Origin: Ruegeria sp. Alg231-54
GTDB taxonomy: Bacteria > Pseudomonadota > Alphaproteobacteria > Rhodobacterales > Rhodobacteraceae
Direction: 5' to 3'
Length of the DNA stretch: 64,000 bases
Assembly (NCBI RefSeq): GCF_900143525.1
Contig: NZ_FREZ01000001.1
Span: forward strand, 248,001-312,000
Shown: one piece after another, positions 36,923 through 46,573 of the stretch
Layout of the letters: each line of letters opens with the position of its first letter
Numbering within the stretch: position 1 is the first letter of the stretch
Translations under genes and position numbers: made by a program
Notes under the pieces: generated by a model
What the model was told of the DNA's origin: nothing
Database searches by the model: none
Seen by the model: the letters and a program-made list of their open reading frames with translations, nothing else

Positions 36923-37440
36923 ACTGCGCCATAGGCCAACTGTTCATCTTCTGCCTACTGATAGGATTATTTCTATCGATATCAAGTAGTTGAAGGAGGC
37001 GAGCACGGCACCCGTTGGATCGCCACCGATTTCACGATAGCAGTAGACCCCAACGTTATGTGCAAGATCGCGGGAAAACCGGATCGACCCATTGTGGACG
37101 TCGTCGAGGCGTATCTTGGTTCCATCGAGCAGGCGGAATTCGTAACCTGCGAGGATGTGCCGAGGTCGGAGGTGATACATGTCCGATAATGTCGCCTAAA
37201 TTCTGGGCTGTGAGCCACAGAACGAGTCGCAAAAAGCCATCGCCGTGCATCTGGTCATCCAGACTCCGCAGCCGCGCCACAAGGGCCTGTTGATGCTGAC
37301 AATTTTTTTGGCCGGTTTCAGTCCGGGGGCACTACAGCTTTGATGATGTTCGGTTCAACGTAGTTCAGAAAATCTTGAACAAGTTTATAAACGAATCTTC
37401 ACCAGCGCAAATGATATTTAGCAAATAGCTGTGTATCAAA
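36923..37440. other. Region of decayed sequence inside the tRNA-Gly element
   Basis: About 520 bp without a credible intact gene. Minus-strand frames at 36944-37180 and 37056-37280 overlap out of frame. Together they read like a broken protein (LDDQMHGDGFLRLVLWL in one frame, LLDGTKIRLDDVHNGSIRF in the other). GC content is higher here than in the adjacent DUF6492-like gene, so it may have a different origin, for example a truncated insertion sequence. No family was recognised. Confidence 0.4.
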
Positions 37441-37489
37441 TCAGCTTCCTAAGCTGAACGCGTGGGTTCGATTCCCGCTACTCACTCCA
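37441..37489 (+). repeat. Degenerate direct repeat of the tRNA-Gly 3' end (att-like)
   Basis: 49 nt matching tRNA-Gly positions 35670-35718 with four mismatches (45/49), including an 18-nt identical core from GGGTTCG through CGCTAC. It covers the anticodon arm, variable region, T arm and TCCA end. No 5' half of a tRNA lies upstream: there is no GTGAGTA to pair with TACTCAC. It is therefore a fragment and not a tRNA, even though the loop now reads CCT. All four changes are C-to-T or G-to-A, consistent with decay. Confidence 0.82.
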
Positions 37490-37555
37490 GAACTCAATTC
37501 GTCACCGGAAAAGCTAAAAAATCACCGCTTTGGACATGGGTGCGTCTGTGGTCAT

Positions 37556-38413
37556 TTAATCCGGGCGACGCGCCTGAAACAGATTGATTTCAGCCGGGAT
37601 ATGTACCGCACCCTCGTTTGCAAAGGGGTGAAACGCTTCGGCGACGGCGTGTTGGATCACAGTCACGTCCTCGGGTTTACCATCGAAATGGGTGATAACG
37701 CGGGCAGCGGGGCCGACGCGGGTGCACAGGGCGGCGCAATCCAGCAAAGAGCCTTGAAAGTGCAGCATTAGGTCAACGGTTTCGGCGCGAACATTGCTTA
37801 GACCTGCCTTTTCCAGCAACCCGTTAACCCGTTCACGATCATGAAACGCCAAGGGGCCCGGTGCATTCCGGTCGACCTTGGGTGGCGTGCCCAGCCGTTC
37901 AGTGGCCGCGATGTGGGGTACTCTGAACCATGGGTTTCCGGGCAATGGCCCCCAGGCGGCAAAGGTCATCGTGCCGCCGGGCTTTAGCGCGCGGGTCATG
38001 TTGGCAAAGGCGGCAACCGTATCCTCAAAAAACATGACCCCAAATCGCGAGATCATGGCGTCTCGGTCCGCTGCTTCAAAGGCGTAGGTCTGGGCGTCGG
38101 CGAACTGGAAGGTGATGTTTTGCGATCCGGCATCGGATGCCCGTGCCGATGCGCGGTCCAGAAATGGCTGCGAGACATCGGCAGCCAGAACGTGCCCATC
38201 TGGCCCCACGGCATGTGCGGCGGCGATCGCGCTTGCGCCTGTACCGCAGCCGATATCCAGAACACGCATGCCGGGCTTCAATTCGGCGCGTTCCAGCGCC
38301 AAATCAAGGACAGGCGCCATCAGCTGATCCAGCTGGTCCTCATAGGTCAGCCATTTGGCTCCGGACGAAGATTTTCCCCAGTACTCAGCCTGTTCCTCGT
38401 TTGCGATCTGCAT
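37556..38413 (-). CDS. Class I SAM-dependent methyltransferase (UbiE/SmtA type)
   Basis: 285 residues with GGAGGCGAC before the ATG at 38413. SAM motif I is MRVLDIGCGTGASAIAAAHAV; motif II region VLAADVSQPFLDRA; post-motif ITFQFADAQTYAF; then MISRFGVMFFEDTVAAFANMTRALKPGGTMTFAAW. This is the methyltransferase-11/25 type with a small cap domain. The substrate is unknown. It lies 26 bp upstream of nothing known on its strand apart from the RamA-like gene, whose stop codon is 25 bp before this gene's... start side; both run leftward, so they may be cotranscribed with the RamA-like gene first. Confidence 0.8.
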   Translation of the reverse strand: MQIANEEQAEYWGKSSSGAKWLTYEDQLDQLMAPVLDLALERAELKPGMRVLDIGCGTGASAIAAAHAVGPDGHVLAADVSQPFLDRASARASDAGSQNITFQFADAQTYAFEAADRDAMISRFGVMFFEDTVAAFANMTRALKPGGTMTFAAWGPLPGNPWFRVPHIAATERLGTPPKVDRNAPGPLAFHDRERVNGLLEKAGLSNVRAETVDLMLHFQGSLLDCAALCTRVGPAARVITHFDGKPEDVTVIQHAVAEAFHPFANEGAVHIPAEINLFQARRPD

Positions 38414-38438
38414 GTCGCCTCCCTTGCGTCAGAGGTGA

Positions 38439-40481
38439 CTATGACCGCCTGCGCCGTCTGCGACCAGAGCCTTCTTCTCCACCACCGGCATTGAAGGAAG
38501 GCGAGGGCAGAGTGACCACCTGCGCCAATTCCGGGAACGGGTCCGTCTTGTGCGGAATGGCGTTAGCGGCAACGAAATGGTCCTGAAACTTCGGCTCGAT
38601 GGCTGTTTCGACCTTAGTGATATCGCGCACGACACGCTCAATCTCGGACCGGGCACCAATGTTGCACAAGGCAATCCGTGCGCCGGTACCAGCCGCGTTG
38701 CCTGCACTTGAGACTTTGTTCAAGGGCGCATCGGGGATCATACCCAGCACCATCGCGTGCTTGGTCGAAATATGCGCTCCGAACGCCCCTGCCAGCACAA
38801 CGCGATCCACAGTGTCGACGTTCATTTCATCCATCAACAGGCGCGCACCGGCATAGAGCGCGGATTTGGCTAGCTGGATGGCGCGGATATCGCCCTGCGT
38901 GACAGTGATGCGCGGACCGCCTTCGGCGCTGGCATCGTGGATCAGATAGGCGTGGGTGCGGCCTTCGGGGACGCAACGTACGGTGCCGGTCTGGTCTGCA
39001 GACCCGATCAGGCCGCTCTCGTCCAAAAGCCCGGCGATGCGCATTTCGGCGACCGCTTCGATAATGCCCGAGCCGCAGATGCCGGTGATGCCGCTTGTCG
39101 CAATCTCTTGATCGAAACCTTCCTCGTCGGACCATTTTTCGGACCCGATCACGCGAAAGCGCGGTTCCTTGCTGACAGGGTCGATTTCGATGCGCTCAAT
39201 AGCGCCGGGTGCGGCTCGCTGGCCGGAACTGATCTGCGCGCCTTCGAATGCCGGGCCGGTGGGCGAAGAACACGCCAAAACGCGGCTGGTATTGCCCAGC
39301 AGGATTTCAGCATTGGTGCCCACGTCTACGATCAGCACAAGGTCTTCGGACTTTCCTGGTTCTTCTGACAGTGCCACCGCGGCGCAGTCGGCACCAACAT
39401 GGCCCGCGATGCAGGGCAGGATATAGACCTGCGCGCGCGGGTTCATATTTGTCAGGTCCATCTCACGCGCAGGCAGGGACATGCTTTCCGAGGTCGCCAA
39501 AGCAAAGGGGGCCTGACCCAATTCAACCGGGTCCAGACCCAGCAGCAGGTGGTGCATCACTGGATTACAGACGAACACCGTTTCCACGATCAGTTCGGAG
39601 TTAATCCCGGCTTCCTCAGAGATTGATGTGGTCAGATCGTTGATCGCCTCACGCACGGCCCTGGTCATCTCCTGATCACCGCCCGGGTTCATCATCGAAT
39701 AGGAAACGCGGCTCATAAGGTCTTCGCCAAAGCGGATCTGCGGGTTCATTAGGCCCGAGGACGCCTTGACCTCGCCGGTCTCCAGATCGGTCAGGTGCGC
39801 CGCGATTGTGGTGGAACCAAGGTCGATGGCCAGACCATAAAGCCCATGTTCATGCAATCCGGGCCAGATTTCTAGCACGCGCGCCACTTCATCCTTGTGG
39901 CCTTTGTGGAGGGCGACAGTGACCGCCCACTTACCCTTGCGCAGGACGGGCTGGAGCTTGGACATCAGCGAAAGATCGGCGGTGATGGCGTCAATGTTCC
40001 ACTGCTCGTGCAGCGCGCGTTCCAGCCGTTCTAGATCGCCTGTTGGCGAATGCATGTCGGGCTCTTCCACCACCACGAAATACAGCCGGGTTGCCGGGTC
40101 CATCGTAATGGCCCGCGCGGTGGCGGCCTTGCGAACAACCTGACGGTGGACCTGGCTTTCGGGTGGGACATCGATCACGATGTCGCCCTGAACTGTCGCC
40201 TGGCAGCCCAGACGACGACCCGATTTCAAGCCGCGTTTGTCATCGTAACGCTGTTCGACCGCGTTCCATTCGCTCAGCGCGTTTTCGGATGCGGTTACGC
40301 CGTGTTTCGGAAACTCGCCATAGCTGGGCGTGATCTGACATTTCGAACAAATCCCTCGGCCGCCGCAGACCGAATCCAGATCCACACCCAACTGCCGTGC
40401 AGCGGTCAGAACCGGGGTTCCCACGGGGAAATGCCCGCGTTTGCCCGAAGGGGTAAAGACAACAAGGGGGTCGGTGGTCAT
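38439..40481 (-). CDS. RamA-like corrinoid protein reductive activator (2Fe-2S ferredoxin + ASKHA, DUF4445)
   Basis: 680 residues from the ATG at 40481; upstream in-frame starts lack a ribosome site. N-terminal 2Fe-2S domain with VCGGRGICSKCQ and a later GCQATV Cys (C-X5-C-X2-C...C). The rest is the ASKHA ATPase-like part of RACo/RamA proteins: LYGLAIDLGSTTIAAHL, LVLIVDVGTNAEILLGN, GSGIIEAVAEM and VVLAGAFGAHIS. It uses ATP to reduce inactive Co(II) corrinoid back to Co(I) so that B12-dependent methyl transfer continues. In roseobacters a RamA-like protein of this kind reactivates the split methionine synthase. The C-terminus ends in GSGRRRRRRS, like the tail of the pterin methyltransferase at 34198. 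Confidence 0.87.
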   Translation of the reverse strand: MTTDPLVVFTPSGKRGHFPVGTPVLTAARQLGVDLDSVCGGRGICSKCQITPSYGEFPKHGVTASENALSEWNAVEQRYDDKRGLKSGRRLGCQATVQGDIVIDVPPESQVHRQVVRKAATARAITMDPATRLYFVVVEEPDMHSPTGDLERLERALHEQWNIDAITADLSLMSKLQPVLRKGKWAVTVALHKGHKDEVARVLEIWPGLHEHGLYGLAIDLGSTTIAAHLTDLETGEVKASSGLMNPQIRFGEDLMSRVSYSMMNPGGDQEMTRAVREAINDLTTSISEEAGINSELIVETVFVCNPVMHHLLLGLDPVELGQAPFALATSESMSLPAREMDLTNMNPRAQVYILPCIAGHVGADCAAVALSEEPGKSEDLVLIVDVGTNAEILLGNTSRVLACSSPTGPAFEGAQISSGQRAAPGAIERIEIDPVSKEPRFRVIGSEKWSDEEGFDQEIATSGITGICGSGIIEAVAEMRIAGLLDESGLIGSADQTGTVRCVPEGRTHAYLIHDASAEGGPRITVTQGDIRAIQLAKSALYAGARLLMDEMNVDTVDRVVLAGAFGAHISTKHAMVLGMIPDAPLNKVSSAGNAAGTGARIALCNIGARSEIERVVRDITKVETAIEPKFQDHFVAANAIPHKTDPFPELAQVVTLPSPSFNAGGGEEGSGRRRRRRS

Positions 40482-40695
40482 TTTTGGCCTGCCTTTTGTA
40501 TTCGCACGTATGCCAAGCAAGATATGGGTTTGTGCGCAAAGGGAAAGGCCATTCAGCGGCACGTTTTGAACGTCTTGCGTCGTTTTTTGCCGCGGTATCG
40601 GCCAGTGAAGGGAAACTAGTTTAGGTCAGGGGCTTTTCCTTAGGTTAAATCCATGTAATAGGGTCACCGCCAAACGGGCTTTTGCATGGGGTTAA

Positions 40696-42147
<1,452 letters not shown>

Positions 42148-42165
42148 CGCAACAGAGTTTGCAGC

Positions 42166-42201
42166 ACGGCGCCCCAACGCGGGCGCCGTTTTACGTTTTT
42201 T
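42166..42201 (+). terminator. Rho-independent terminator of guaB
   Basis: ACGGCGCCC-CAACGC-GGGCGCCGT forms a 9-bp stem and 6-base loop, followed by TTTACGTTTTTT. Confidence 0.88.
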
Positions 42202-42230
42202 GGGCTTAGCAAAGAAATCGGATAAACCCT

Positions 42231-43388
42231 ATGACCCCAGCAGCGCGCGTTCAGGCTTCGATTGAAATCCTTGATGATATCCTCGCAGGGGCTCCGGTTG
42301 AAAAGGCTTTGACTGGGTGGGCGCGCCGCAGCCGGTTTGCGGGCTCGAAAGACCGGGCCGCCGTGCGCGATCACGTGTTCGAAGCGCTGCGTTGCAAACG
42401 GTCCTTCTCGGCCTTCGGCGGGGCAGAAACCGGGCGCGGTTTGATGATCGGTTCGATCCGGTCAAACGGCGGTGATCCAGAGACCCTGTTTACAGGCGAA
42501 CGATATACGCCAGAGCCGTTAACCGCCGCCGATGCGCTGCTCGCGTTCGGCTCGGACGCCGAGCAGTGCGACATCCCCGAATGGCTCTGGCCGCGTTTTC
42601 AAACCTCGCTTGGTGATCAAGCAGAGGCGGCGGCAAAGGTATTGCAAACCCGTGCACCTGTTCATTTGCGGACTAACCTTGCCAAAACCGATCGTGCAGG
42701 TGCGATTGCTGCTTTGAGTGCTGACGGAATCAGCGCGCAAGACCATCCGGCGTGTGAAACCGCCTTGGAGGTCATTGAAGGGGCAAGAAAAGTTGCACAA
42801 AGCCGCGCCTATTCCGAAGGTCTGGTCGAATTGCAGGACGCAGCCAGCCAAGCCGTTGTCGCAGCGCTCGACTTGCGGCCGGGACTGCGTGTTCTGGATT
42901 ATTGCGCAGGCGGTGGCGGCAAGTCTCTGGCTCTGGCGGCCCATTCGGGTGTCGAGGTCTTTGCGCATGATGTGAACGCAGGGCGCATGCGCGATCTGCC
43001 GACACGGGCAAAACGAGCTGGTGTGCGTGTTACCTGCCTGCAGCCGGAAGATGTGGCCCGTCATGCTCCGTTCGATATTGTTCTGACGGATGCGCCATGC
43101 TCGGGCAGCGGCTCGTGGCGGCGTGCACCGGCAGGTAAATGGGCACTGTCCGAAGAGGGGCTGCACGCGCTGAATGCACTACAGTCGGACATCCTGAATT
43201 CCGCCGCTCAACTGGTTGGACCAGGTGGAATTCTAGCCTATGCGTCCTGCTCCATGTTGGATGATGAAAACGGCAGTATTGTCGACGGATTTCTTAAACT
43301 GAATCCCGACTGGACCGAAACGATGCGAAAGTCGTGGCTTGTGACACACGGTGCAGACGGGTTCTTTACGTCGCACTTGACGCGATAG
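42231..43388 (+). CDS. RsmB/NOP-family RNA cytosine-C5 methyltransferase
   Basis: 385 residues. SAM site VLDYCAGGGGKSLALAA; motif IV DAPCSGSGSWRR with the resolving Cys; motif VI AYASCSMLDDENGS with the catalytic Cys. This is the RsmB (16S rRNA m5C967-type) family. The N-terminal region (about 1-130) is shorter and different from the NusB-like domain of E. coli RsmB, as is common in Rhodobacteraceae. The target rRNA position is therefore not certain. Confidence 0.88.
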   Translation: MTPAARVQASIEILDDILAGAPVEKALTGWARRSRFAGSKDRAAVRDHVFEALRCKRSFSAFGGAETGRGLMIGSIRSNGGDPETLFTGERYTPEPLTAADALLAFGSDAEQCDIPEWLWPRFQTSLGDQAEAAAKVLQTRAPVHLRTNLAKTDRAGAIAALSADGISAQDHPACETALEVIEGARKVAQSRAYSEGLVELQDAASQAVVAALDLRPGLRVLDYCAGGGGKSLALAAHSGVEVFAHDVNAGRMRDLPTRAKRAGVRVTCLQPEDVARHAPFDIVLTDAPCSGSGSWRRAPAGKWALSEEGLHALNALQSDILNSAAQLVGPGGILAYASCSMLDDENGSIVDGFLKLNPDWTETMRKSWLVTHGADGFFTSHLTR

Positions 43389-43431
43389 TCCGTCATTGAA
43401 TAACAACCTTAGGTAGAAGTTTCCACTGTCC

Positions 43432-43446
43432 TTAAGGCGGCGTTAA
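43432..43446 (+). promoter_or_regulatory. CtrA-type box upstream of cckA
   Basis: TTAA-GGCGGCG-TTAA followed by CC is an exact match to the CtrA consensus TTAA-N7-TTAA(C). The box ends 46 bp before the cckA start codon. CckA is the kinase that phosphorylates CtrA through ChpT, so a CtrA box here would give feedback on the kinase gene. Confidence 0.68.
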
Positions 43447-43492
43447 CCAAAATCGGGCTGAGTGTGACAAAGCCTTTTGACCTGAGTTGTTA

Positions 43493-45787
43493 ATGTCCGA
43501 TACTGCAGAGATCTTTTCCGAGCCGACCTCAAGAAAAACACCGGCCTTCTCGCGCCTTGTGCCGCTCGTTGTTTTGGGCGCATTGCTGAGTTTAACACCG
43601 TTGACAGACGTTTTGTCGACCGCTTGGAATACGGGGCTCGTTGTTGCTGGTGTGTCGTTATTGTCCGCCGGCCTTCTGGTTGTTTTTCGGGGGTTCACGG
43701 CCGACCGGAAGGCGCGTAATTCGGCAGAAGTGATGGCCGTCTTCACCGAACAGGACTTGTGTCCAACAGTGATCGCCAACGCAAATGGCGATATTCTGAG
43801 TGCGAACACACGGGCAAAGGCGCAGTTAAACGCCTTTCCAAGTGCGCGATTACAGCATTGCCTGAAATCCAGATTCGCTAATCCCTCAGCGATCCTGCTG
43901 CGCTTGCAATCCATCGCGGAAATCCACGAACGCGCCCGCGAAGATATCGTGACCGTTGGCTCGACAATCCCGATCTCGGTGTTCAGCGTGGGGCAGGATG
44001 TGTTCTGCTGGCGGTTCCTTCTGGATGAAGAAGGGCAGTGGGATGACGCCCCTGTTCCGGTGCTGACAGAGGGTCGCAACGAGGCAATTCTGCGCGTGAA
44101 CGGAATAGCAGAGGCCATGATCGGTCAAAGGCCCGACGTTATGAGTAAGATATTTCCCAATGACATCCCGCAACCGGGTGAAATCTCGCTGGCTGAAACT
44201 TCGGACGGGCAAGTGCCTGTGACCGTGTCCGAGCTGTCTCGCTCAGGCACTGTGCGTGATCTGCTTTTGTTGCCGATGAAATCTGCGGACCCATCCGGTG
44301 GCGATGCCCCTTTCGCTGAACTGCCCGTGCCGGTGATGTGTTTGTCCCCCGAAGGGGAAATTCTGGATGCGAACCGGATGGCGGTCAGGCTGATCGGTGA
44401 GATCCAGCCGGGCCAGTCAAACGTGGCTGACATCATGCACGGGCTTGGCTATCCCATCCTGGATTGGTTGACCCGCACTGCAACCGAAGAGAATGCCGCT
44501 CCCCGATCGGAATTTCTGCGCCTGTCACGACAGGATAAAGAGGTTTTCGTGCAGGTCACGCTGAACCGAGTGACGTGCAAGGGACAGATTTGTCTGATCG
44601 CTGTCCTGAATGATGCGACCGAGCTGAAAACGCTGGAAGCTCAGTTCGTGCAAGGGCAAAAGATGCAGGCCGTCGGGCAATTGGCGGGCGGCGTGGCGCA
44701 TGATTTTAACAATCTTCTGACCGCGATTTCGGGGCATTGCGATCTATTGCTGCTGCGGCATGGTCAGAATGATCCGAACTATGGTGACCTGGTTCAGATC
44801 AACCAGAACGCCAACCGGGCTGCGGCTTTGGTAAGTCAACTTCTGGCCTTCTCGCGAAAGCAGACCCTGCAGCCCGAGGTTTTGGACCTGCGCGACACAA
44901 TTTCCGACCTGATCCATCTTTTGAACCGCCTGGTTGGCGAAAAGGTTCGTCTGACGTTAAGCCATGATCCCGTGCTGAAACCTGTGTGCGCAGACAAAAG
45001 ACAACTCGAGCAGGTGTTTATGAACCTGGTCGTGAACGCACGGGACGCAATGCCGGAAGGGGGCGAGGTGCGCATCGAGACCGAGGTTGTGTCTCTGACC
45101 GAACCGTTCCGGCGGGATCGTGCAACGGTTCAACCCGGCGAATACGTCACTGTAAAAGTGGTCGATAGTGGCACCGGTGTCCCAGCGGACAAGCTGCAAA
45201 AAGTGTTCGAGCCATTCTATACGACCAAGCGCACCGGTGAGGGGACCGGTCTTGGATTGTCGACGGTCTATGGCATCGTCAAGCAGACTGGAGGGTTCAT
45301 CTTTGTCGATAGCGTTCAGGGCAAGGGAACCGAATTTACCGTGTATCTGCCGGTTTCAACCGCACCGCAGAAAATCGACCAGGATATCGCCAGCCTTCCA
45401 GAAAACCCAACGTCCCGGCAGGGTGAAGGCGTAGTTCTGCTGGTCGAGGACGAGGCCCCGGTTCGGGCCTTTGCCACGCGTGCATTGCGATTGAAGGGCT
45501 ACACCGTGCTTGAAGCCGGGTCCGCCGAGGAGGCGCTGCACCTGCTGGAGGACGGGTCGGTGCATGTGGATGCCTTCGTGACAGATGTGGTCATGCCCGG
45601 CATGGACGGGCCAACCTGGGTGCGCAAAGCGGCGGAGACCCGACCGAATGTTCGGGTGATATTTATGTCTGGCTATACCGAAGGCGCTTTTGGTGATTCA
45701 GGCCCCGAGATTGCGAATTCCACCTTTTTGCCAAAGCCGTTCTCTCTGACGCAGTTGACCGAGGCTGTGTTTAACCAACTGAACTGA
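43493..45787 (+). CDS. cckA: Cell-cycle hybrid histidine kinase CckA
   Basis: 764 residues from the ATG at 43493 (a TTG two codons upstream is an alternative). Two N-terminal helices (FSRLVPLVVLGALLSL and GLVVAGVSLLSAGLLVVF), PAS-like sensor modules about 90-380, HisKA with the phospho-acceptor in AGGVAHDFNNLLTAISGH, an HATPase domain (FMNLVVNARDAMPEGG, VVDSGTGVP, GEGTGLGLSTVYGIVKQTGG) and a C-terminal receiver (VLLVEDEAPVRAFA ... FVTDVVMPGMDG ... IFMSGYTEGAF). The domain order and length match CckA, which feeds phosphate to ChpT and CtrA. A CtrA box lies upstream. It controls motility, gene transfer agents and the cell cycle in this family. Confidence 0.93.
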   Translation: MSDTAEIFSEPTSRKTPAFSRLVPLVVLGALLSLTPLTDVLSTAWNTGLVVAGVSLLSAGLLVVFRGFTADRKARNSAEVMAVFTEQDLCPTVIANANGDILSANTRAKAQLNAFPSARLQHCLKSRFANPSAILLRLQSIAEIHERAREDIVTVGSTIPISVFSVGQDVFCWRFLLDEEGQWDDAPVPVLTEGRNEAILRVNGIAEAMIGQRPDVMSKIFPNDIPQPGEISLAETSDGQVPVTVSELSRSGTVRDLLLLPMKSADPSGGDAPFAELPVPVMCLSPEGEILDANRMAVRLIGEIQPGQSNVADIMHGLGYPILDWLTRTATEENAAPRSEFLRLSRQDKEVFVQVTLNRVTCKGQICLIAVLNDATELKTLEAQFVQGQKMQAVGQLAGGVAHDFNNLLTAISGHCDLLLLRHGQNDPNYGDLVQINQNANRAAALVSQLLAFSRKQTLQPEVLDLRDTISDLIHLLNRLVGEKVRLTLSHDPVLKPVCADKRQLEQVFMNLVVNARDAMPEGGEVRIETEVVSLTEPFRRDRATVQPGEYVTVKVVDSGTGVPADKLQKVFEPFYTTKRTGEGTGLGLSTVYGIVKQTGGFIFVDSVQGKGTEFTVYLPVSTAPQKIDQDIASLPENPTSRQGEGVVLLVEDEAPVRAFATRALRLKGYTVLEAGSAEEALHLLEDGSVHVDAFVTDVVMPGMDGPTWVRKAAETRPNVRVIFMSGYTEGAFGDSGPEIANSTFLPKPFSLTQLTEAVFNQLN

Positions 45788-46381
45788 CTATAGCGCCGCT
45801 TCGTGGCAGGAAAACTCGTCTGCGTGGTGTTTGCGGAACTTCTTTTCCGTTTCCGGCGACAAGAATAGGTCGCGCTTTGGTGAGACATTTTCGCGCTGCA
45901 GGGTGATTGCCATGTTCAACCGGTCCTGCAGAAAGTTCAGGATCTTATCTTGATTTTCGTACTTAAAAACATGCGTTGCACCGAAACCGTTGTTTCGGGT
46001 GCGGAAAAACTGGCTCTGACTGCCGACATCTGCGAATTCCGGGCGGGGGTTTTGCATGTAACCCTGAACAAAATCATTAAAGCTCAAGTCGCGGGTTGAA
46101 TGCGGATGCCCGATGCGGTTGTCCCGGCTGCGGTATTTGTACCAACTGCCGAGCCAGTCGATAGGTTCGCGCACGACGGCTATGATTTCCATTTCGGTGT
46201 CATACATTTTGCGAAAAATGTTTTGAAAAAACCTGTCATAACGGCGAACAGGCGCATGTTTCAATTCGGGCGGGCCGGTGACGACAAAGTCGGCCCGCGC
46301 TCTCAGGGCAGTGTGATAGGCTGTGCTGCCTGTTTTTGGAACTGCCAGAAACGCAAGGCGTTCCTTATAGAAAACAAGCAT
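45788..46381 (-). CDS. Sulfotransferase family protein
   Basis: 197 residues. The 5'-phosphosulfate loop is LAVPKTGSTAYHTAL near the N-terminus. The 3'-phosphate loop is VVREPIDWLGSWYKYRSR near residue 88. Both are hallmarks of PAPS-dependent sulfotransferases, in a short bacterial form. The acceptor is unknown, possibly an exopolysaccharide or lipid. Converges with cckA with stop codons directly adjacent and no terminator between them. Divergent from recA. Confidence 0.78.
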   Translation of the reverse strand: MLVFYKERLAFLAVPKTGSTAYHTALRARADFVVTGPPELKHAPVRRYDRFFQNIFRKMYDTEMEIIAVVREPIDWLGSWYKYRSRDNRIGHPHSTRDLSFNDFVQGYMQNPRPEFADVGSQSQFFRTRNNGFGATHVFKYENQDKILNFLQDRLNMAITLQRENVSPKRDLFLSPETEKKFRKHHADEFSCHEAAL

Positions 46382-46503
46382 TTATTCGCCCTTCGCCGCC
46401 TAATTTAGTAGTCGCAGATTGGCGTAAACGACTCTTTAACACAATTGCCGAACAGTAAGTATTGTAAGTTTTAGTTGAAATGTTCTCTTTTTGGTCCCAT
46501 AAA

Positions 46504-46518
46504 GAACAAGAGGCGAAC
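46504..46518 (+). promoter_or_regulatory. SOS box (LexA site) upstream of recA
   Basis: GAAC-AAGAGGC-GAAC is an exact match to the alphaproteobacterial LexA operator GAAC-N7-GAAC. It ends 55 bp before the recA start codon. Confidence 0.88.
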
Positions 46519-46573
46519 AAAGCAGCGATTGCCGCCCGATCATGGGTGTGACAAAAGAGAAGGCGACAGGACA

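Larger units (their letters stand above)
35719..37489. mobile_element. Putative remnant of an element integrated at tRNA-Gly
   Basis: 1.77 kb bounded on the left by the intact tRNA-Gly 3' end and on the right by a 49-bp imperfect copy of that 3' end in the same orientation, the arrangement left by tyrosine-recombinase integration. The interior is visibly more AT-rich than the flanking chromosome. It holds one intact DUF6492-like gene and unassigned debris. No integrase, excisionase or phage gene remains, so the element would be inactive. The size and the decay of the right repeat suggest an old insertion with later deletions. The boundaries are inferred from the repeat only. Confidence 0.6.

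Noticed and set aside
37420..37489. Possible tRNA-Arg(CCT) at the second repeat
   Set aside because: The loop reads CCT, but there is no 5' acceptor strand or D arm upstream; it is only the 3' half of the tRNA-Gly sequence.
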